Assembly: GCF_004784475.1 (NCBI RefSeq)
Contig: NZ_SRRT01000008.1
Span: forward strand, 364,153-428,152
DNA from: Streptomyces bauhiniae
GTDB taxonomy: Bacteria > Actinomycetota > Actinomycetes > Streptomycetales > Streptomycetaceae
DNA: 64,000 bases
Direction: 5' to 3'
The notes under the pieces were generated by a model. It made no database searches and was not told the DNA's origin. It worked only from the letters and a program-made list of their open reading frames with translations. A program made the position numbers and the translations under genes. Shown one piece after another: positions 34,404 through 44,565 of this stretch (within the stretch, counting starts at the first letter, position 1; each line of letters starts with the position of its first letter).

Positions 34404-35064
34404 CAAGGTTTCCGTCGTAGTCGTCTGCGTCCTGACCACCGGCCGCGTCGGGCGCGTCCGGGTCGAACGACGGGACTCCCTCCTGGGTCTCCGCCTCGAT
34501 CGCCTCCGCCTCGGGGAGGAAGGGCGCGAGTTCCGGAAGCTCGTCCAAGCCGCGCAGGCCCATCCGCTCCAGGAAATAGTTCGTCGTCACGTACAGGATC
34601 GCACCTGTTTCGGGTTCCGTGCCCGCCTCGGCCACCAGACCCCGCTGGAGCAGGGTCCGCATCACGCCGTCGCAGTTGACCCCGCGCACGGCCGAGACCC
34701 GGCTGCGGCCGACCGGCTGGCGGTACGCGACGACCGCGAGGGTCTCCAGGGCCGCCTGGGTGAGCCGGGCCGTCTGGCCCTCCAGCGCCAGGCGTTCCAC
34801 GGCGGGGGCGTACGCGGGGCGGGTGTAGAAGCGCCAGCCGCCCGCGACGAAGCGCAGCTCGAAGCCCCGGCCCTGGGCGGTGTAGTCGTCGGCCAGTTCG
34901 CGCAGCGCCTCGGCGATCCGGCGTCTGGGCCGCTGGAGCACCCGCGCCAGGTGTTCCTCGGTCGCGGGCTCGTCCACGACCATCAGGACGGCCTCCAGGG
35001 CGGGCTTGAGGTCGAGGGCGGCGACGCGGTCGTCGCCCCCGCTCGTCACGGCCTGGTGGTTCAC
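34363..35064 (-). CDS. scpB: Condensin subunit ScpB
   Basis: A 233-residue protein with two winged-helix domains: LKPALEAVLMVVDEPATEEHLARVL, then LTQAALETLAVVAYRQPVGRSRVSAVRGVNCDGVM, the most conserved ScpB stretch. It pairs with ScpA to close the SMC ring and organise the chromosome. Its GTG start overlaps the scpA stop (GTGA). The acidic C-terminal tail (about residues 175-233) is disordered and overlaps the rluB start. Confidence 0.95.
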   Translation of the reverse strand: MNHQAVTSGGDDRVAALDLKPALEAVLMVVDEPATEEHLARVLQRPRRRIAEALRELADDYTAQGRGFELRFVAGGWRFYTRPAYAPAVERLALEGQTARLTQAALETLAVVAYRQPVGRSRVSAVRGVNCDGVMRTLLQRGLVAEAGTEPETGAILYVTTNYFLERMGLRGLDELPELAPFLPEAEAIEAETQEGVPSFDPDAPDAAGGQDADDYDGNLDAKQRQRQEQRTR

Positions 35065-35990
35065 GTCTTCTGCTCCTCGGGCTTCGGCGCCTCGGCGGGC
35101 CGGTCGAACTCGTCGGTGACCGTCGGGGCATCCCTCTCCCCGCCGGTCCAGCGGACCAGCAGGGTGCCGAGCGCGGTCTCCTGTTCCAGGGCGACGGCCT
35201 TCTCCCGGTACAGCTCCAGCAGGGCGAGGAAGCGGGCGACGACGGTGAGGGTGTCGTCGGTGTCGGCCACCAGCTCCTGGAAGTCGGCCTCACCGGCCTC
35301 CCGCAGCCGGGCCACCACGACCCGGGCCTGCTCCTGGACGCTGACCAGCGGGGCGTGGATGTGGTCGATGTACACCTGCGGCTTGGCCTTCGGCTGCATC
35401 GCCTTGACCGCGAGCCGGGCGAACCCCTCGGGCCCGATGCTGATGACGACCTCGGGCAGCAGCTCGGCGTGCTCCGGCTCCAGGCCGACGGTACGGGGGT
35501 AGCGGCGGCCCTCGTCCTCCAGCCGCTCGTTGAAGATGTCCGCGATCCGCTTGTAGGCCCGGTACTGGAGCAGCCGGGCGAAGAGCAGGTCGCGCGCCTC
35601 CAGCAGGGCGAGGTCGGCCTCGTCCTCGACCTGGGCGGCGGGCAGCAGCCGGGCGGCCTTGAGGTCGAGCAGGGTGGCGGCGACGACCAGGAACTCGGTG
35701 GTGCGGTCCAGGTCCCAGTCGGGTCCCATGGCCCGGATGTGCGCCATGAACTCGTCGGTCACCCTGGACAGCGCGATCTCGGTGACGTCCAGCTTGTGCT
35801 TGGTGATGAGCTGGAGCAGCAGGTCGAAGGGGCCCTCGAAGTTGTCCAGCCGGACCTTGAAGACGCCGTCGGGCGCGGAGGTCTCGGGTGCGAGGGCCTC
35901 GGGCGCCGGGGCCGGGTCCGGAGGTGCGGTGTCCGGGCCCCGGCCCAGCGGGCGTCTCGGGCCGGTCGTGGCGGTGCGGTGCGCGTTCAT
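35061..35990 (-). CDS. scpA: Condensin subunit ScpA (kleisin)
   Basis: A 309-residue kleisin. After a Pro-rich leader of about 40 residues comes the N-terminal SMC-binding domain FKVRLDNFEGPFDLLLQLITKHKLDVTEI, then AARLLPAAQVEDEADLA, and a C-terminal winged helix (FLALLELYREKAVALEQE). It bridges the two SMC heads with ScpB. The start is ATG 35990; 39 bp separate it from the upstream ribbon-helix-helix gene. It belongs to the parA-RHH-scpA-scpB-rluB operon. Confidence 0.95.
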   Translation of the reverse strand: MNAHRTATTGPRRPLGRGPDTAPPDPAPAPEALAPETSAPDGVFKVRLDNFEGPFDLLLQLITKHKLDVTEIALSRVTDEFMAHIRAMGPDWDLDRTTEFLVVAATLLDLKAARLLPAAQVEDEADLALLEARDLLFARLLQYRAYKRIADIFNERLEDEGRRYPRTVGLEPEHAELLPEVVISIGPEGFARLAVKAMQPKAKPQVYIDHIHAPLVSVQEQARVVVARLREAGEADFQELVADTDDTLTVVARFLALLELYREKAVALEQETALGTLLVRWTGGERDAPTVTDEFDRPAEAPKPEEQKT

Positions 35991-36029
35991 GGGGGTCGCA
36001 GGCTATCGGTCGGGCGGTGGGAAGCCGGG

Positions 36030-36566
36030 TCAGCGCCCCCGCAGCCGCCGTACCAGGATGCTGGCTTCCCCTCGGGACTCCAGGTCGGCGAGGACCACGG
36101 CGACCGCCTCGCGGACGATCCGGCCCCGGTCCACGGCGAGACCGTGCTCGCCGCGCAGCACCAGCCGGGCGTGCTCGAGGTCCATCAGTTCCTCGGCCGA
36201 TACGTACACGGTGATCTTCTCGTCGTGCCGCTCGCGTCCGCTGGGCCGCCGGGCGGCCGCGCGGCCGCGCTTGCGGGGCTGCTCGCCGGAGCCGTCCGGC
36301 TCGGCCTGCCGCCGGGCGGGCCGGATACGGGACTCGCCGGACCCGTCGGGTTCCGGGCCGACCGCTGCCGTGTGCTCGGCGCCCTCGCCGTCGCCGCCCT
36401 GCACGGGCACCGACTGCGGCGCGTCCTGCGCCGCGGCGGCCGGGTCGCTCTCCCCCGCCGGCGCGGGAACCCGCGCCTCTGGGCCGGGCCCGCGCCGGGG
36501 CGAGGAGGACTGGAGCCCCATCCCCCCTGTCGTACGGAACAGTTCGTCGGCTCCGGGCAGACTCAC
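36030..36566 (-). CDS. Ribbon-helix-helix-like protein coupled to a ParA homologue
   Basis: A 178-residue protein. Residues 1-95 are Pro/Gly/Ala-rich and look disordered. A basic patch (RKRGRAAARR, 98-107) precedes KITVYVS (strand, 117-123), a helix (about 125-142) and a second helix DRGRIVREAVAVVLADLE (146-163). Strand-helix-helix of this size, with alternating residues in the strand, is the pattern of ribbon-helix-helix DNA-binding dimers such as ParG and Omega. The GTG start overlaps the parA stop (GTGA). I infer that it is the DNA-binding partner of the ParA-like ATPase; no homologue was searched. Confidence 0.65.
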   Translation of the reverse strand: MSLPGADELFRTTGGMGLQSSSPRRGPGPEARVPAPAGESDPAAAAQDAPQSVPVQGGDGEGAEHTAAVGPEPDGSGESRIRPARRQAEPDGSGEQPRKRGRAAARRPSGRERHDEKITVYVSAEELMDLEHARLVLRGEHGLAVDRGRIVREAVAVVLADLESRGEASILVRRLRGR

Positions 36567-37738
36567 TCGGCGTGACACCGGGCGAGCACCTCCCTGGCGA
36601 GCTGACGGTAGGCGGCGGCACCGACGGAGTTGGAGGCGTACGTGGTGATCGGCTCGCCGGCGACCGTGGTCTCCGGGAAGCGGACCGTACGCCCGATGAC
36701 CGTGTGGTAGACGTGGTCGTCGAACGCCTCGACCACCCGGGCCAGCACCTCGCGGCTGTGCACCGTGCGCGAGTCGTACATCGTGGCCAGGATGCCGTCC
36801 AGCTCCAGCTCGGGGTTGAGCCGCTCCTGGACCTTCTCGATGGTCTCGGTCAGCAGGGCCACACCGCGCAGCGCGAAGAACTCGCACTCCAGCGGCACGA
36901 TCACCTTGTGCGCGGCGGTCAGCGCGTTGACCGTGAGCAGGCCGAGCGAGGGCTGACAGTCGATCACGATGTAGTCGTAGTCGTCCATCAGCGGCTTCAG
37001 GGCGCGCTGGAGCGTGGACTCGCGCGCGACCTCGGAGACCAACTGGACCTCGGCCGCCGACAGGTCGATGTTGGAGGGCAGCAGGTCCATGTTGGGGACC
37101 GCCGTCTTCAGCAGGACCTCGTCGGCCGACATGCCCCGCTCCATGAGCAGGTTGTAGACGGTGAGGTCCAGCTCCATCGGGTTGACGCCGAGACCCACCG
37201 ACAGCGCGCCCTGCGGGTCGAAGTCCACGAGCAGCACGCGCCGTCCGTACTCCGCGAGCGCCGCGCCCAGGTTGATGGTCGACGTGGTCTTGCCGACGCC
37301 GCCCTTCTGGTTGCACATGGCGATGATCTTCGCGGGGCCGTGGTCGGTCAGCGGGCCCGGGATCGGGAAGTACGGCAGCGGGCGCCCGGTCGGGCCGACG
37401 CGCTCACGGCGCTGGCGGGCCGCGTCGGGCGCGAGCGTGGCCGCGTACTCCGGATCGGGCTCGTACTCGGCGTCGGGGTCGTAGAAATGCCCCTCGGGCA
37501 GTTCGTCGTAGTCGGCGAAGTGGTTGCGGGGCGCGCCACTTCCGTCGCCGGCCATGGCGTTCACGTGTTGGCCATCCATGCTCTGGTGTGCTCTCCGGGC
37601 CGTCTGCGGTACCGGACTCTGGTGGGCTGCGAAGGTGCGCACCGCGACGGAGCCGGCAGCCTCGTGTCCCTCGGGACCCTGGCCCTCTCCGCGCAATCCT
37701 GGTCGACCACCTCCGGGAGAAAATGTCGACTCATTCAC
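36563..37738 (-). CDS. ParA-family partition ATPase
   Basis: A 391-residue protein. The first about 130 residues are a low-complexity, acidic leader (FADYDELPEGHFYDPDAEYE). The ATPase follows, with deviant Walker A CNQKGGVGKTTSTINL, Walker A-prime LLVDFDPQGALS and Walker B YIVIDCQPSLGL, as in ParA/Soj. It is a second ParA, distinct from the parAB pair near the origin. GTG 37738 is chosen because AAGGAGG lies 11 bases upstream; other starts further in are possible. It heads the operon with a ribbon-helix-helix protein, scpA, scpB and rluB, so it should act in chromosome organisation or segregation. Confidence 0.88.
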   Translation of the reverse strand: MNESTFSPGGGRPGLRGEGQGPEGHEAAGSVAVRTFAAHQSPVPQTARRAHQSMDGQHVNAMAGDGSGAPRNHFADYDELPEGHFYDPDAEYEPDPEYAATLAPDAARQRRERVGPTGRPLPYFPIPGPLTDHGPAKIIAMCNQKGGVGKTTSTINLGAALAEYGRRVLLVDFDPQGALSVGLGVNPMELDLTVYNLLMERGMSADEVLLKTAVPNMDLLPSNIDLSAAEVQLVSEVARESTLQRALKPLMDDYDYIVIDCQPSLGLLTVNALTAAHKVIVPLECEFFALRGVALLTETIEKVQERLNPELELDGILATMYDSRTVHSREVLARVVEAFDDHVYHTVIGRTVRFPETTVAGEPITTYASNSVGAAAYRQLAREVLARCHAE

Positions 37739-38111
37739 AAGTCGTCTTACCTCCTTGGCGGCCAGGGGACTTCTAGACAAGGTCAGCGTGGCACCATGCC
37801 GACGGTTGGCGACTCTATGGCGTGTCGGCGGTCCGCAGCAACACAATCCGCCGGACCCGGCACGATGTGTCGACAATGAAACATCCCGCTGTCAAGGGCG
37901 TACAGCCGTCGCACAGCAGGTTTCACCGGTGTGCGAATCGGTCCAAGCGCGACGTTCGAGGCGAGTTGACCTAGCGTCGCAAAGTGACCATACACACATC
38001 CGGCCGGACCTTGTCGGGCAAGGTCCGGCCGGGTTCGCGGTGTTGACGATCCATGTTGACGAATCGCCTTTTCCACGCGGGCGACTTGGGTGTCCGCCGC
38101 CGCCGCGGAGG
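37739..38111. other. Intergenic region between parA-like and ald
   Basis: It contains the upstream region of the parA operon and the ald terminator hairpin. No parS-like TGTTTCACGTGAAACA was found. A minus-strand open frame of 97 codons here has no ribosome site or domain and was not accepted. Confidence 0.6.
38000..38032 (-). terminator. Terminator hairpin downstream of ald
   Basis: A perfect 13-bp stem (38000-38012 with 38020-38032) with a 7-base loop lies about 80 bp past the ald stop. No T run follows. Confidence 0.65.
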
Positions 38112-39236
38112 TCAGCCGATCAGGGTCTCGATCGCCACGTGCTCCAGGCCGTGCGCCTCGGCGACCTCCTTGTAGACGACCTTGCCGTCATGGGTGTTGA
38201 GGCCGCGGGCCAGCGCCTCGTCCCGGCGCAGCGCCTCGACCCAGCCGTTGTTGGCGAGCGAGACGATGTACGGGAGCGTCGCGTTGGTGAGCGCGTTGGT
38301 GGAGGTGTTGGGCACCGCGCCGGGCATGTTGGCGACGCAGTAGAAGACCGAGTTGTGCACCCGGAAGGTCGGCTCGGCGTGCGTGGTGGGACGGGAGTCC
38401 TCGAAGCAGCCGCCCTGGTCGATGGCGATGTCGACAAGGACACTTCCGGGCTTCATCCGCGACACCAGCTCGTTGGTGACCAGCTTCGGGGCCTTGGCGC
38501 CCGGGATGAGGACGGCGCCGATGACGAGGTCCGCGTCGAGGACGGCCTTCTCCAGCTCGAAGGCGTTGGACATGATCGCCTTGACCTTGCTGCCGAAGAT
38601 CCGGTCGGCCTCGCGCAGCTTGTTGATGTCGCGGTCCAGCAGGGTGACCTCGAAGCCCATGCCGACGGCGATCTGGGTGGCGTTCCAGCCGGAGACACCG
38701 CCGCCGATGACGACGGCCTTGGCCGGGGTCACGCCCGGCACGCCGCCGGGGAGCACACCGCGGCCGCCGGCCGGGCGCATCAGGTGGTAGGCGCCGACCT
38801 GCGGGGCGAGCCGGCCCGCGACCTCGGACATCGGGGCGAGCAGCGGCAGCGCGCGGTTCGCCAGCTCCACCGTCTCGTACGCGATCGCCGTGGTGCCGGA
38901 CTCCAGCAGGGCGTCGGTGCACTCGCGGGAGGCGGCCAGGTGCAGGTAGGTGAAGAGGATCTGGTCCTTGCGCAGGCGGTGGTACTCCTCCGCGACCGGC
39001 TCCTTGACCTTCAGCAGCAGGTCGGCGTCGGCCCACACCTGGTCGGCGGAGTCGAGGATGCCGGCGCCGGCGGCGATGTACTCCTCGTCCGTGATCGAGG
39101 AGCCGAGACCGGCGCCCCGCTCGATGACGACCTGGTGGCCGTTGCGCACCAGCTCGTGCACGCCGGCGGGGGTGATGGCCACCCGGAACTCGTTGTTCTT
39201 GACCTCGCGGGGGATGCCGACCTTCACGTCGATCAC
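38112..39236 (-). CDS. ald: Alanine dehydrogenase
   Basis: A 374-residue enzyme of the AlaDH/PNT family, NAD-dependent oxidation of L-alanine to pyruvate and ammonia. It has VGIPREVKNNEFRVAITPAG at the N terminus (substrate Arg and Lys), LLKVKEP, FTYLHLAAS, and the nucleotide fold VVIGGGVSGWNATQIAVGMG; IDQGGCFEDSRPTTH is the family block near the end. GTG 39236 has AAGGA close upstream; GTG 39227 would give 371 residues, the length of the M. tuberculosis enzyme, and has better spacing. Either is plausible. Confidence 0.95.
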   Translation of the reverse strand: MIDVKVGIPREVKNNEFRVAITPAGVHELVRNGHQVVIERGAGLGSSITDEEYIAAGAGILDSADQVWADADLLLKVKEPVAEEYHRLRKDQILFTYLHLAASRECTDALLESGTTAIAYETVELANRALPLLAPMSEVAGRLAPQVGAYHLMRPAGGRGVLPGGVPGVTPAKAVVIGGGVSGWNATQIAVGMGFEVTLLDRDINKLREADRIFGSKVKAIMSNAFELEKAVLDADLVIGAVLIPGAKAPKLVTNELVSRMKPGSVLVDIAIDQGGCFEDSRPTTHAEPTFRVHNSVFYCVANMPGAVPNTSTNALTNATLPYIVSLANNGWVEALRRDEALARGLNTHDGKVVYKEVAEAHGLEHVAIETLIG

Positions 39237-39376
39237 GGTCCTTGGCTCAGGGGGGTATGGGGGGTGCGCTGAAAGACATACCCGGGCGCGCCGGGGCACA
39301 CCGGGAGACACCGCAGGAGAACGTGCGGCAGAGCCAGTTTAATGAAGGTGTTCCGCGTGTCTAGCCTTCCATTGCA

Positions 39377-41455
39377 TCAATCTTCTTTGGATGCACTGCG
39401 GATTTCGCAGGCGTCCGGGCCGGCGGGGTCCGATTCCCCTGGCTCTCCGTCGGCGACGGTCCCGGTGGCCGCCTCCTCTTCCAGCATGCGCTCGGCCGCC
39501 GCGCGGTGCAGTCGGGCGGCCGTGGGGTCGCCGAGCCGGTCCAGGGTGTCGGCCAGCCGCAACTGCAGCGCGGCCAGCAGCCGGGTGTCCTCCGCCCGCC
39601 GCGCCCACTCCACCGCCTCCTGGCAGGTGCGCAGGGATTCCTCGGGCCGCCCGGCGTACTCCTGCACGCGGGCCAGCTCGCTCAGGGCGCGGGCGTGGGC
39701 GGCGATGTCGCCCTCCTTGCGGTATCCGGCGAGGGCCGCCCGCCAGTTGCGCTGGGCCTCGCCGTACCGGCCCGCGTAGGTGTGGGCGGTGGCGATCCGG
39801 CCGTAGAGCCGGGCGGCCTCGGCGCGTTCGCCGCGGGCGAGGCGCTGGGAGAGGGCGCGGCCGAACCAGTCGGCGGCCCGGTCGTGGTCGCCCAGCTCCT
39901 GGTGGGCGCCGCCTACGGATTCCATCGCGCGGCCGGTGGCGTAGGGGTCGTTCGCCTCGCGTCCGGCGTCCAGGGCGGCGCGGTAGCGGGCCAGCGCGGC
40001 GCGGGTGCGGCCGGTCTGGGCGTCCACGTCGCCGAGGTTCAGCAGGGCGGCGGCCTTCTCGCGGGGCAGTCCGCGCCGCTCGGCGACGTCGAGGACCAGG
40101 CCGTGGATGCCGTACAGGTCGGGGGCGGCGGCGCGGGTGCCGAAGTGGGCGACCATGGCGCGCACGAGCTGGGACATCAGGCGCCGGGCCAGGGTGTCCA
40201 GCTCGCCGTCGGCCACCGCGAGCCGGGCGGCGGCCAGCAGCGCCGGGCGCCGGGCGGTGAGCCAGGCGGCGGCCGCGGCGGGGGTCGGGAAGCGCAGCGG
40301 CGGCGGGATCGCCTGGAGCTTCTCGCGGGCCTGCGGGCTGTCGGTCTCGGTGACGGCGCGGCAGGACTGCAGGAGGCGTACGTCCCGTTCCAGCAGCCGG
40401 GCGCGGGCCAACTGGAGTTCGGCGGGGCGTTCGCCCGCCTCGGCCAGGGCGCGCAGCAGGGGGTGCAGGCAGCCGGGGATGTCGTACTCGGGCAGCGGGC
40501 CGGCGACCGGGCGGAGCAGGCCGAGGGCGGCGAGTTCGCGCAGTACGGTCTGCGCGGTCTTGACCGAGCAGCCGGCCAGCGCGGAGGCGGAGTGCGGGTC
40601 GACGGTGCCGGCCGGGGCCTGGGAGAGCAGGCGCAGGGTCCGGGCGGTGGAGGCGGGCAGTCCGTCGTGCACGAGCTTCAGGACGCGGGCCAGGGTGGGG
40701 GCGTCGTCGGGGTCGGTGTGCAGCCGCTTGGCCAGGTCGGAGACGGCCGTCTGGGGGCGGGCGGCGAGCCAGCCGCCGGCCAGGGTGAGGGCGGCGGGCT
40801 GTCCCTCGCAGATCTCGGCGAGGGACTCGGCGGAGCGCGGGTCGACGGTGACGCGGACCGAGCCGGTGTACCGGGTGAGCAGTTCCACCGCGGACTTGGT
40901 GTCCAGGCCGCCCAGGGTGCAGGGGCGGACGTCGGAGATGCCGGTGAGGGGGCCGCGGGAGACGGCGACCACCAGGCAGTCGGGGGCGTCCGGGATGAGG
41001 GCGTCGACCTGTTCGGCCCCGGTGGCGTCGTCCAGCAGGAGCAGGGCGCGCCGGTGGGCGAGGGCGGTGCGCAGCGCCTCGGTCAGCTCGTCCTCGGCGG
41101 CGCCCGCCGGGGCGGGGGCACCGAGCGCGCCGAGCAGCTCGCGGGCGGCGCGTTCCACGGGTACGGGGGTGCCGTCGGGGTCGCCGAGACGGGCCCGGAA
41201 CACTCCGGCGGGGTAACGCTGCGCGACCTGGCGGACGAACTCCTCGGCGAGCGCGGTCCGGCCGGAACCGGGGCGCCCGGCGATGAGGAGGACGCGGGCG
41301 CGGGGGGCCTTGCGGCCGGCCAGGGTGTCCAGGCCGGTGCGCTCGATGTCGGCCCTGAGTTCCTTCAACTCCCGTGTGCGCCCGAGGAAATGACCCTCCG
41401 GGGCCGGCGGCTCCGACAGCCGCGCCTCTTCCTGGTCCACCGCCTGATCCGTCAC
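39377..41455 (-). CDS. STAND-type ATPase with tetratricopeptide repeats
   Basis: A 692-residue protein. Residues about 45-330 form an NB-ARC-like NTPase: P-loop LLIAGRPGSGRTALAEEF, Walker B ALLLLDDATGAEQVDAL, and a winged-helix part (LRLLSQAPAGTVDPHSAS). The C-terminal half is a run of TPR helices (AALLNLGDVDAQTGRTRAALARYRAAL and following repeats). The layout resembles AfsR/GntR-like signalling proteins but lacks the N-terminal SARP DNA-binding domain and any obvious output domain. It ends in an acidic tail. GTG start. It lies between ald and nudix, where other actinobacteria keep xerD. Confidence 0.8.
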   Translation of the reverse strand: MTDQAVDQEEARLSEPPAPEGHFLGRTRELKELRADIERTGLDTLAGRKAPRARVLLIAGRPGSGRTALAEEFVRQVAQRYPAGVFRARLGDPDGTPVPVERAARELLGALGAPAPAGAAEDELTEALRTALAHRRALLLLDDATGAEQVDALIPDAPDCLVVAVSRGPLTGISDVRPCTLGGLDTKSAVELLTRYTGSVRVTVDPRSAESLAEICEGQPAALTLAGGWLAARPQTAVSDLAKRLHTDPDDAPTLARVLKLVHDGLPASTARTLRLLSQAPAGTVDPHSASALAGCSVKTAQTVLRELAALGLLRPVAGPLPEYDIPGCLHPLLRALAEAGERPAELQLARARLLERDVRLLQSCRAVTETDSPQAREKLQAIPPPLRFPTPAAAAAWLTARRPALLAAARLAVADGELDTLARRLMSQLVRAMVAHFGTRAAAPDLYGIHGLVLDVAERRGLPREKAAALLNLGDVDAQTGRTRAALARYRAALDAGREANDPYATGRAMESVGGAHQELGDHDRAADWFGRALSQRLARGERAEAARLYGRIATAHTYAGRYGEAQRNWRAALAGYRKEGDIAAHARALSELARVQEYAGRPEESLRTCQEAVEWARRAEDTRLLAALQLRLADTLDRLGDPTAARLHRAAAERMLEEEAATGTVADGEPGESDPAGPDACEIRSASKED

Positions 41456-41631
41456 GGGCCACGCTCCCGTCCCACCGCACGCGCAAAGCCCGCCGGTTCT
41501 TCCGGTACGGGCGTTTCCAGAGCCTAGTTCACGCTCTGCGACGTTCCCGGTGGAGCGCGGCGGACGGGTCCCCCGATCGGATCAGGCGATGGTCACACCA
41601 TTGGGGTGCTGCTGTTGATCTTGGCCGGAAT

Positions 41632-42258
41632 CTACGCGGCGAAGGGCCGCGCGGGCCACGGCGCGTCGGCCGGGCGCAGGCTGTCCAGACCGTCCCCGGC
41701 GCGGGCGGCGGCCAGCGAGAGGACGCCGACGACCAGGCAGTTGTTGTGCAGGTCCCCGGCGAGCACCAGCCGCACCAGCTCGTCCAGGGGCACGCGGATG
41801 TGCTCCATGTCCGTCTCCTCGTGCTCCGGGACGAAGCGCTCGCCCCGGGCCTCGGAGATGTCGCGGGCGAGGAAGATCCGTACCGCCTCGTCGCAGCCGC
41901 CGGGGCTGGTGTAGACGTCGGTCAGCACCCGCCAGTCCTCGGCCTTGACGTGCGCCTCCTCGTACAGCTCGCGCTGGGCGGCGTGCAGCGGGTTCTCGCC
42001 GGGCACGTCCAGCAGGCCGGCCGGGATCTCCCAGAGCTTGTGGCGCACGGGGTGGCGGTACTGGCTGATGAGCAGGACCCGGTCCTCCTCGTCCAGGGCG
42101 AGGACGGCGACCGAGCCGGGGTGGACCTGGTAGTCGCGGCGGGCCACCGAGCCGTCGGGCATGACCACGTCGTCCGTGCGGACGGCAGTCTTGTTGCCCG
42201 TGAACGGGGTCGCGCTGTCGCGGATCTCCCACTCCTCGGGGGTGTCCTTGATCGTCAT
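41632..42258 (-). CDS. NUDIX hydrolase, ADP-ribose pyrophosphatase-like
   Basis: A 208-residue enzyme with the Nudix box GLLDVPGENPLHAAQRELYEEAHV (metal-binding Glu residues RELYEE) and a preceding WEIPAG, as in ADP-ribose pyrophosphatases. It would hydrolyse ADP-ribose or a similar sugar nucleotide. GGAGGG lies 8 bases before ATG 42258. The gene lies downstream of pyrG, as in mycobacteria (Rv1699-Rv1700), but a strong terminator stands between them. Confidence 0.9.
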   Translation of the reverse strand: MTIKDTPEEWEIRDSATPFTGNKTAVRTDDVVMPDGSVARRDYQVHPGSVAVLALDEEDRVLLISQYRHPVRHKLWEIPAGLLDVPGENPLHAAQRELYEEAHVKAEDWRVLTDVYTSPGGCDEAVRIFLARDISEARGERFVPEHEETDMEHIRVPLDELVRLVLAGDLHNNCLVVGVLSLAAARAGDGLDSLRPADAPWPARPFAA

Positions 42259-42288
42259 GCCCTGTCCCTCCACGTGCGCAAAAGAAAA

Positions 42289-42323
42289 CCGGGGTGCGCA
42301 ACCTTTGAAGGTTCGCACCCCGG
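42289..42323 (-). terminator. Intrinsic terminator between pyrG and nudix
   Basis: A 16-bp stem with one unpaired base (42289-42305 with 42308-42323) and a 2-base tip (6 bases if the closing pairs open), followed on the minus strand by GGTTTTCTTTTG. It lies 21 bp past the pyrG stop and 31 bp before the nudix start, so it could end most pyrG transcripts. Confidence 0.8.
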
Positions 42324-42343
42324 CCACCGTAACAACTGGTGTG

Positions 42344-44011
<1,668 letters not shown>

Positions 44012-44565
44012 GGCCAAGAGGGGGCTCCCGTGGTCGCTGTCTGTGATGCGGTGCGGTCGCCGGCCCGGAGAAGCTGGTGTTCCTCGCGGTGGCGTCGTCG
44101 CTGCGGTTCGGGGGTTTTGGGGCCCACCGGTCCACGGGCTACCAGGGTATCAGCGCCTGGAGGAGTCGGCGTCCGGCCACGCTCCGCACACGGCCCAGGC
44201 GGCCGGTGTGACCAGGCACCGGACCCGCGGGCGGCCGTCACGGGGTTCTCACCCCGCGGTCACTCGTTCGGCTCACACGGGTTGCCCCGAGCGGCGCGCG
44301 GATCTTCCGGGTGCGTCGTATCCTGCTCGGACACTCGCTGCCGAGCGCGGCCGGGATGACGGCACACCCCCGCCTCCAGCATCCCCGCCACTGGCATGTG
44401 GAACATGGAGAGCGCGGCAGTTCGTTGAGCATGGACCGCCGTTTTGCCTCAGGGCTCGGCGGGCTGCTTTGCTTCACCGCTCAACGTATGACAACCACCC
44501 CTTGACCGCACCAAGCGACTGCCCCCTCGTGCGGGGGTGACGTGGCCGTTCGACTGGAGTTGCAC
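44012..44565. other. Long intergenic region between divergent pyrG and GH15 genes
   Basis: This 554-bp gap holds two divergent promoters. A small perfect hairpin, CGGGGT-TCTC-ACCCCG, lies at 44241-44256. Short open frames on both strands lack ribosome sites. I see no riboswitch or tRNA. Confidence 0.55.

Noticed and set aside
37783..38076. 97-codon minus-strand frame upstream of the ParA-like gene
   Set aside because: No ribosome site, no domain, and it runs across the ald terminator hairpin.
37739..38111. parS site near the ParA-like gene
   Set aside because: The canonical TGTTTCACGTGAAACA is not present; the closest match, GTTTCACCGGTG, has several mismatches.
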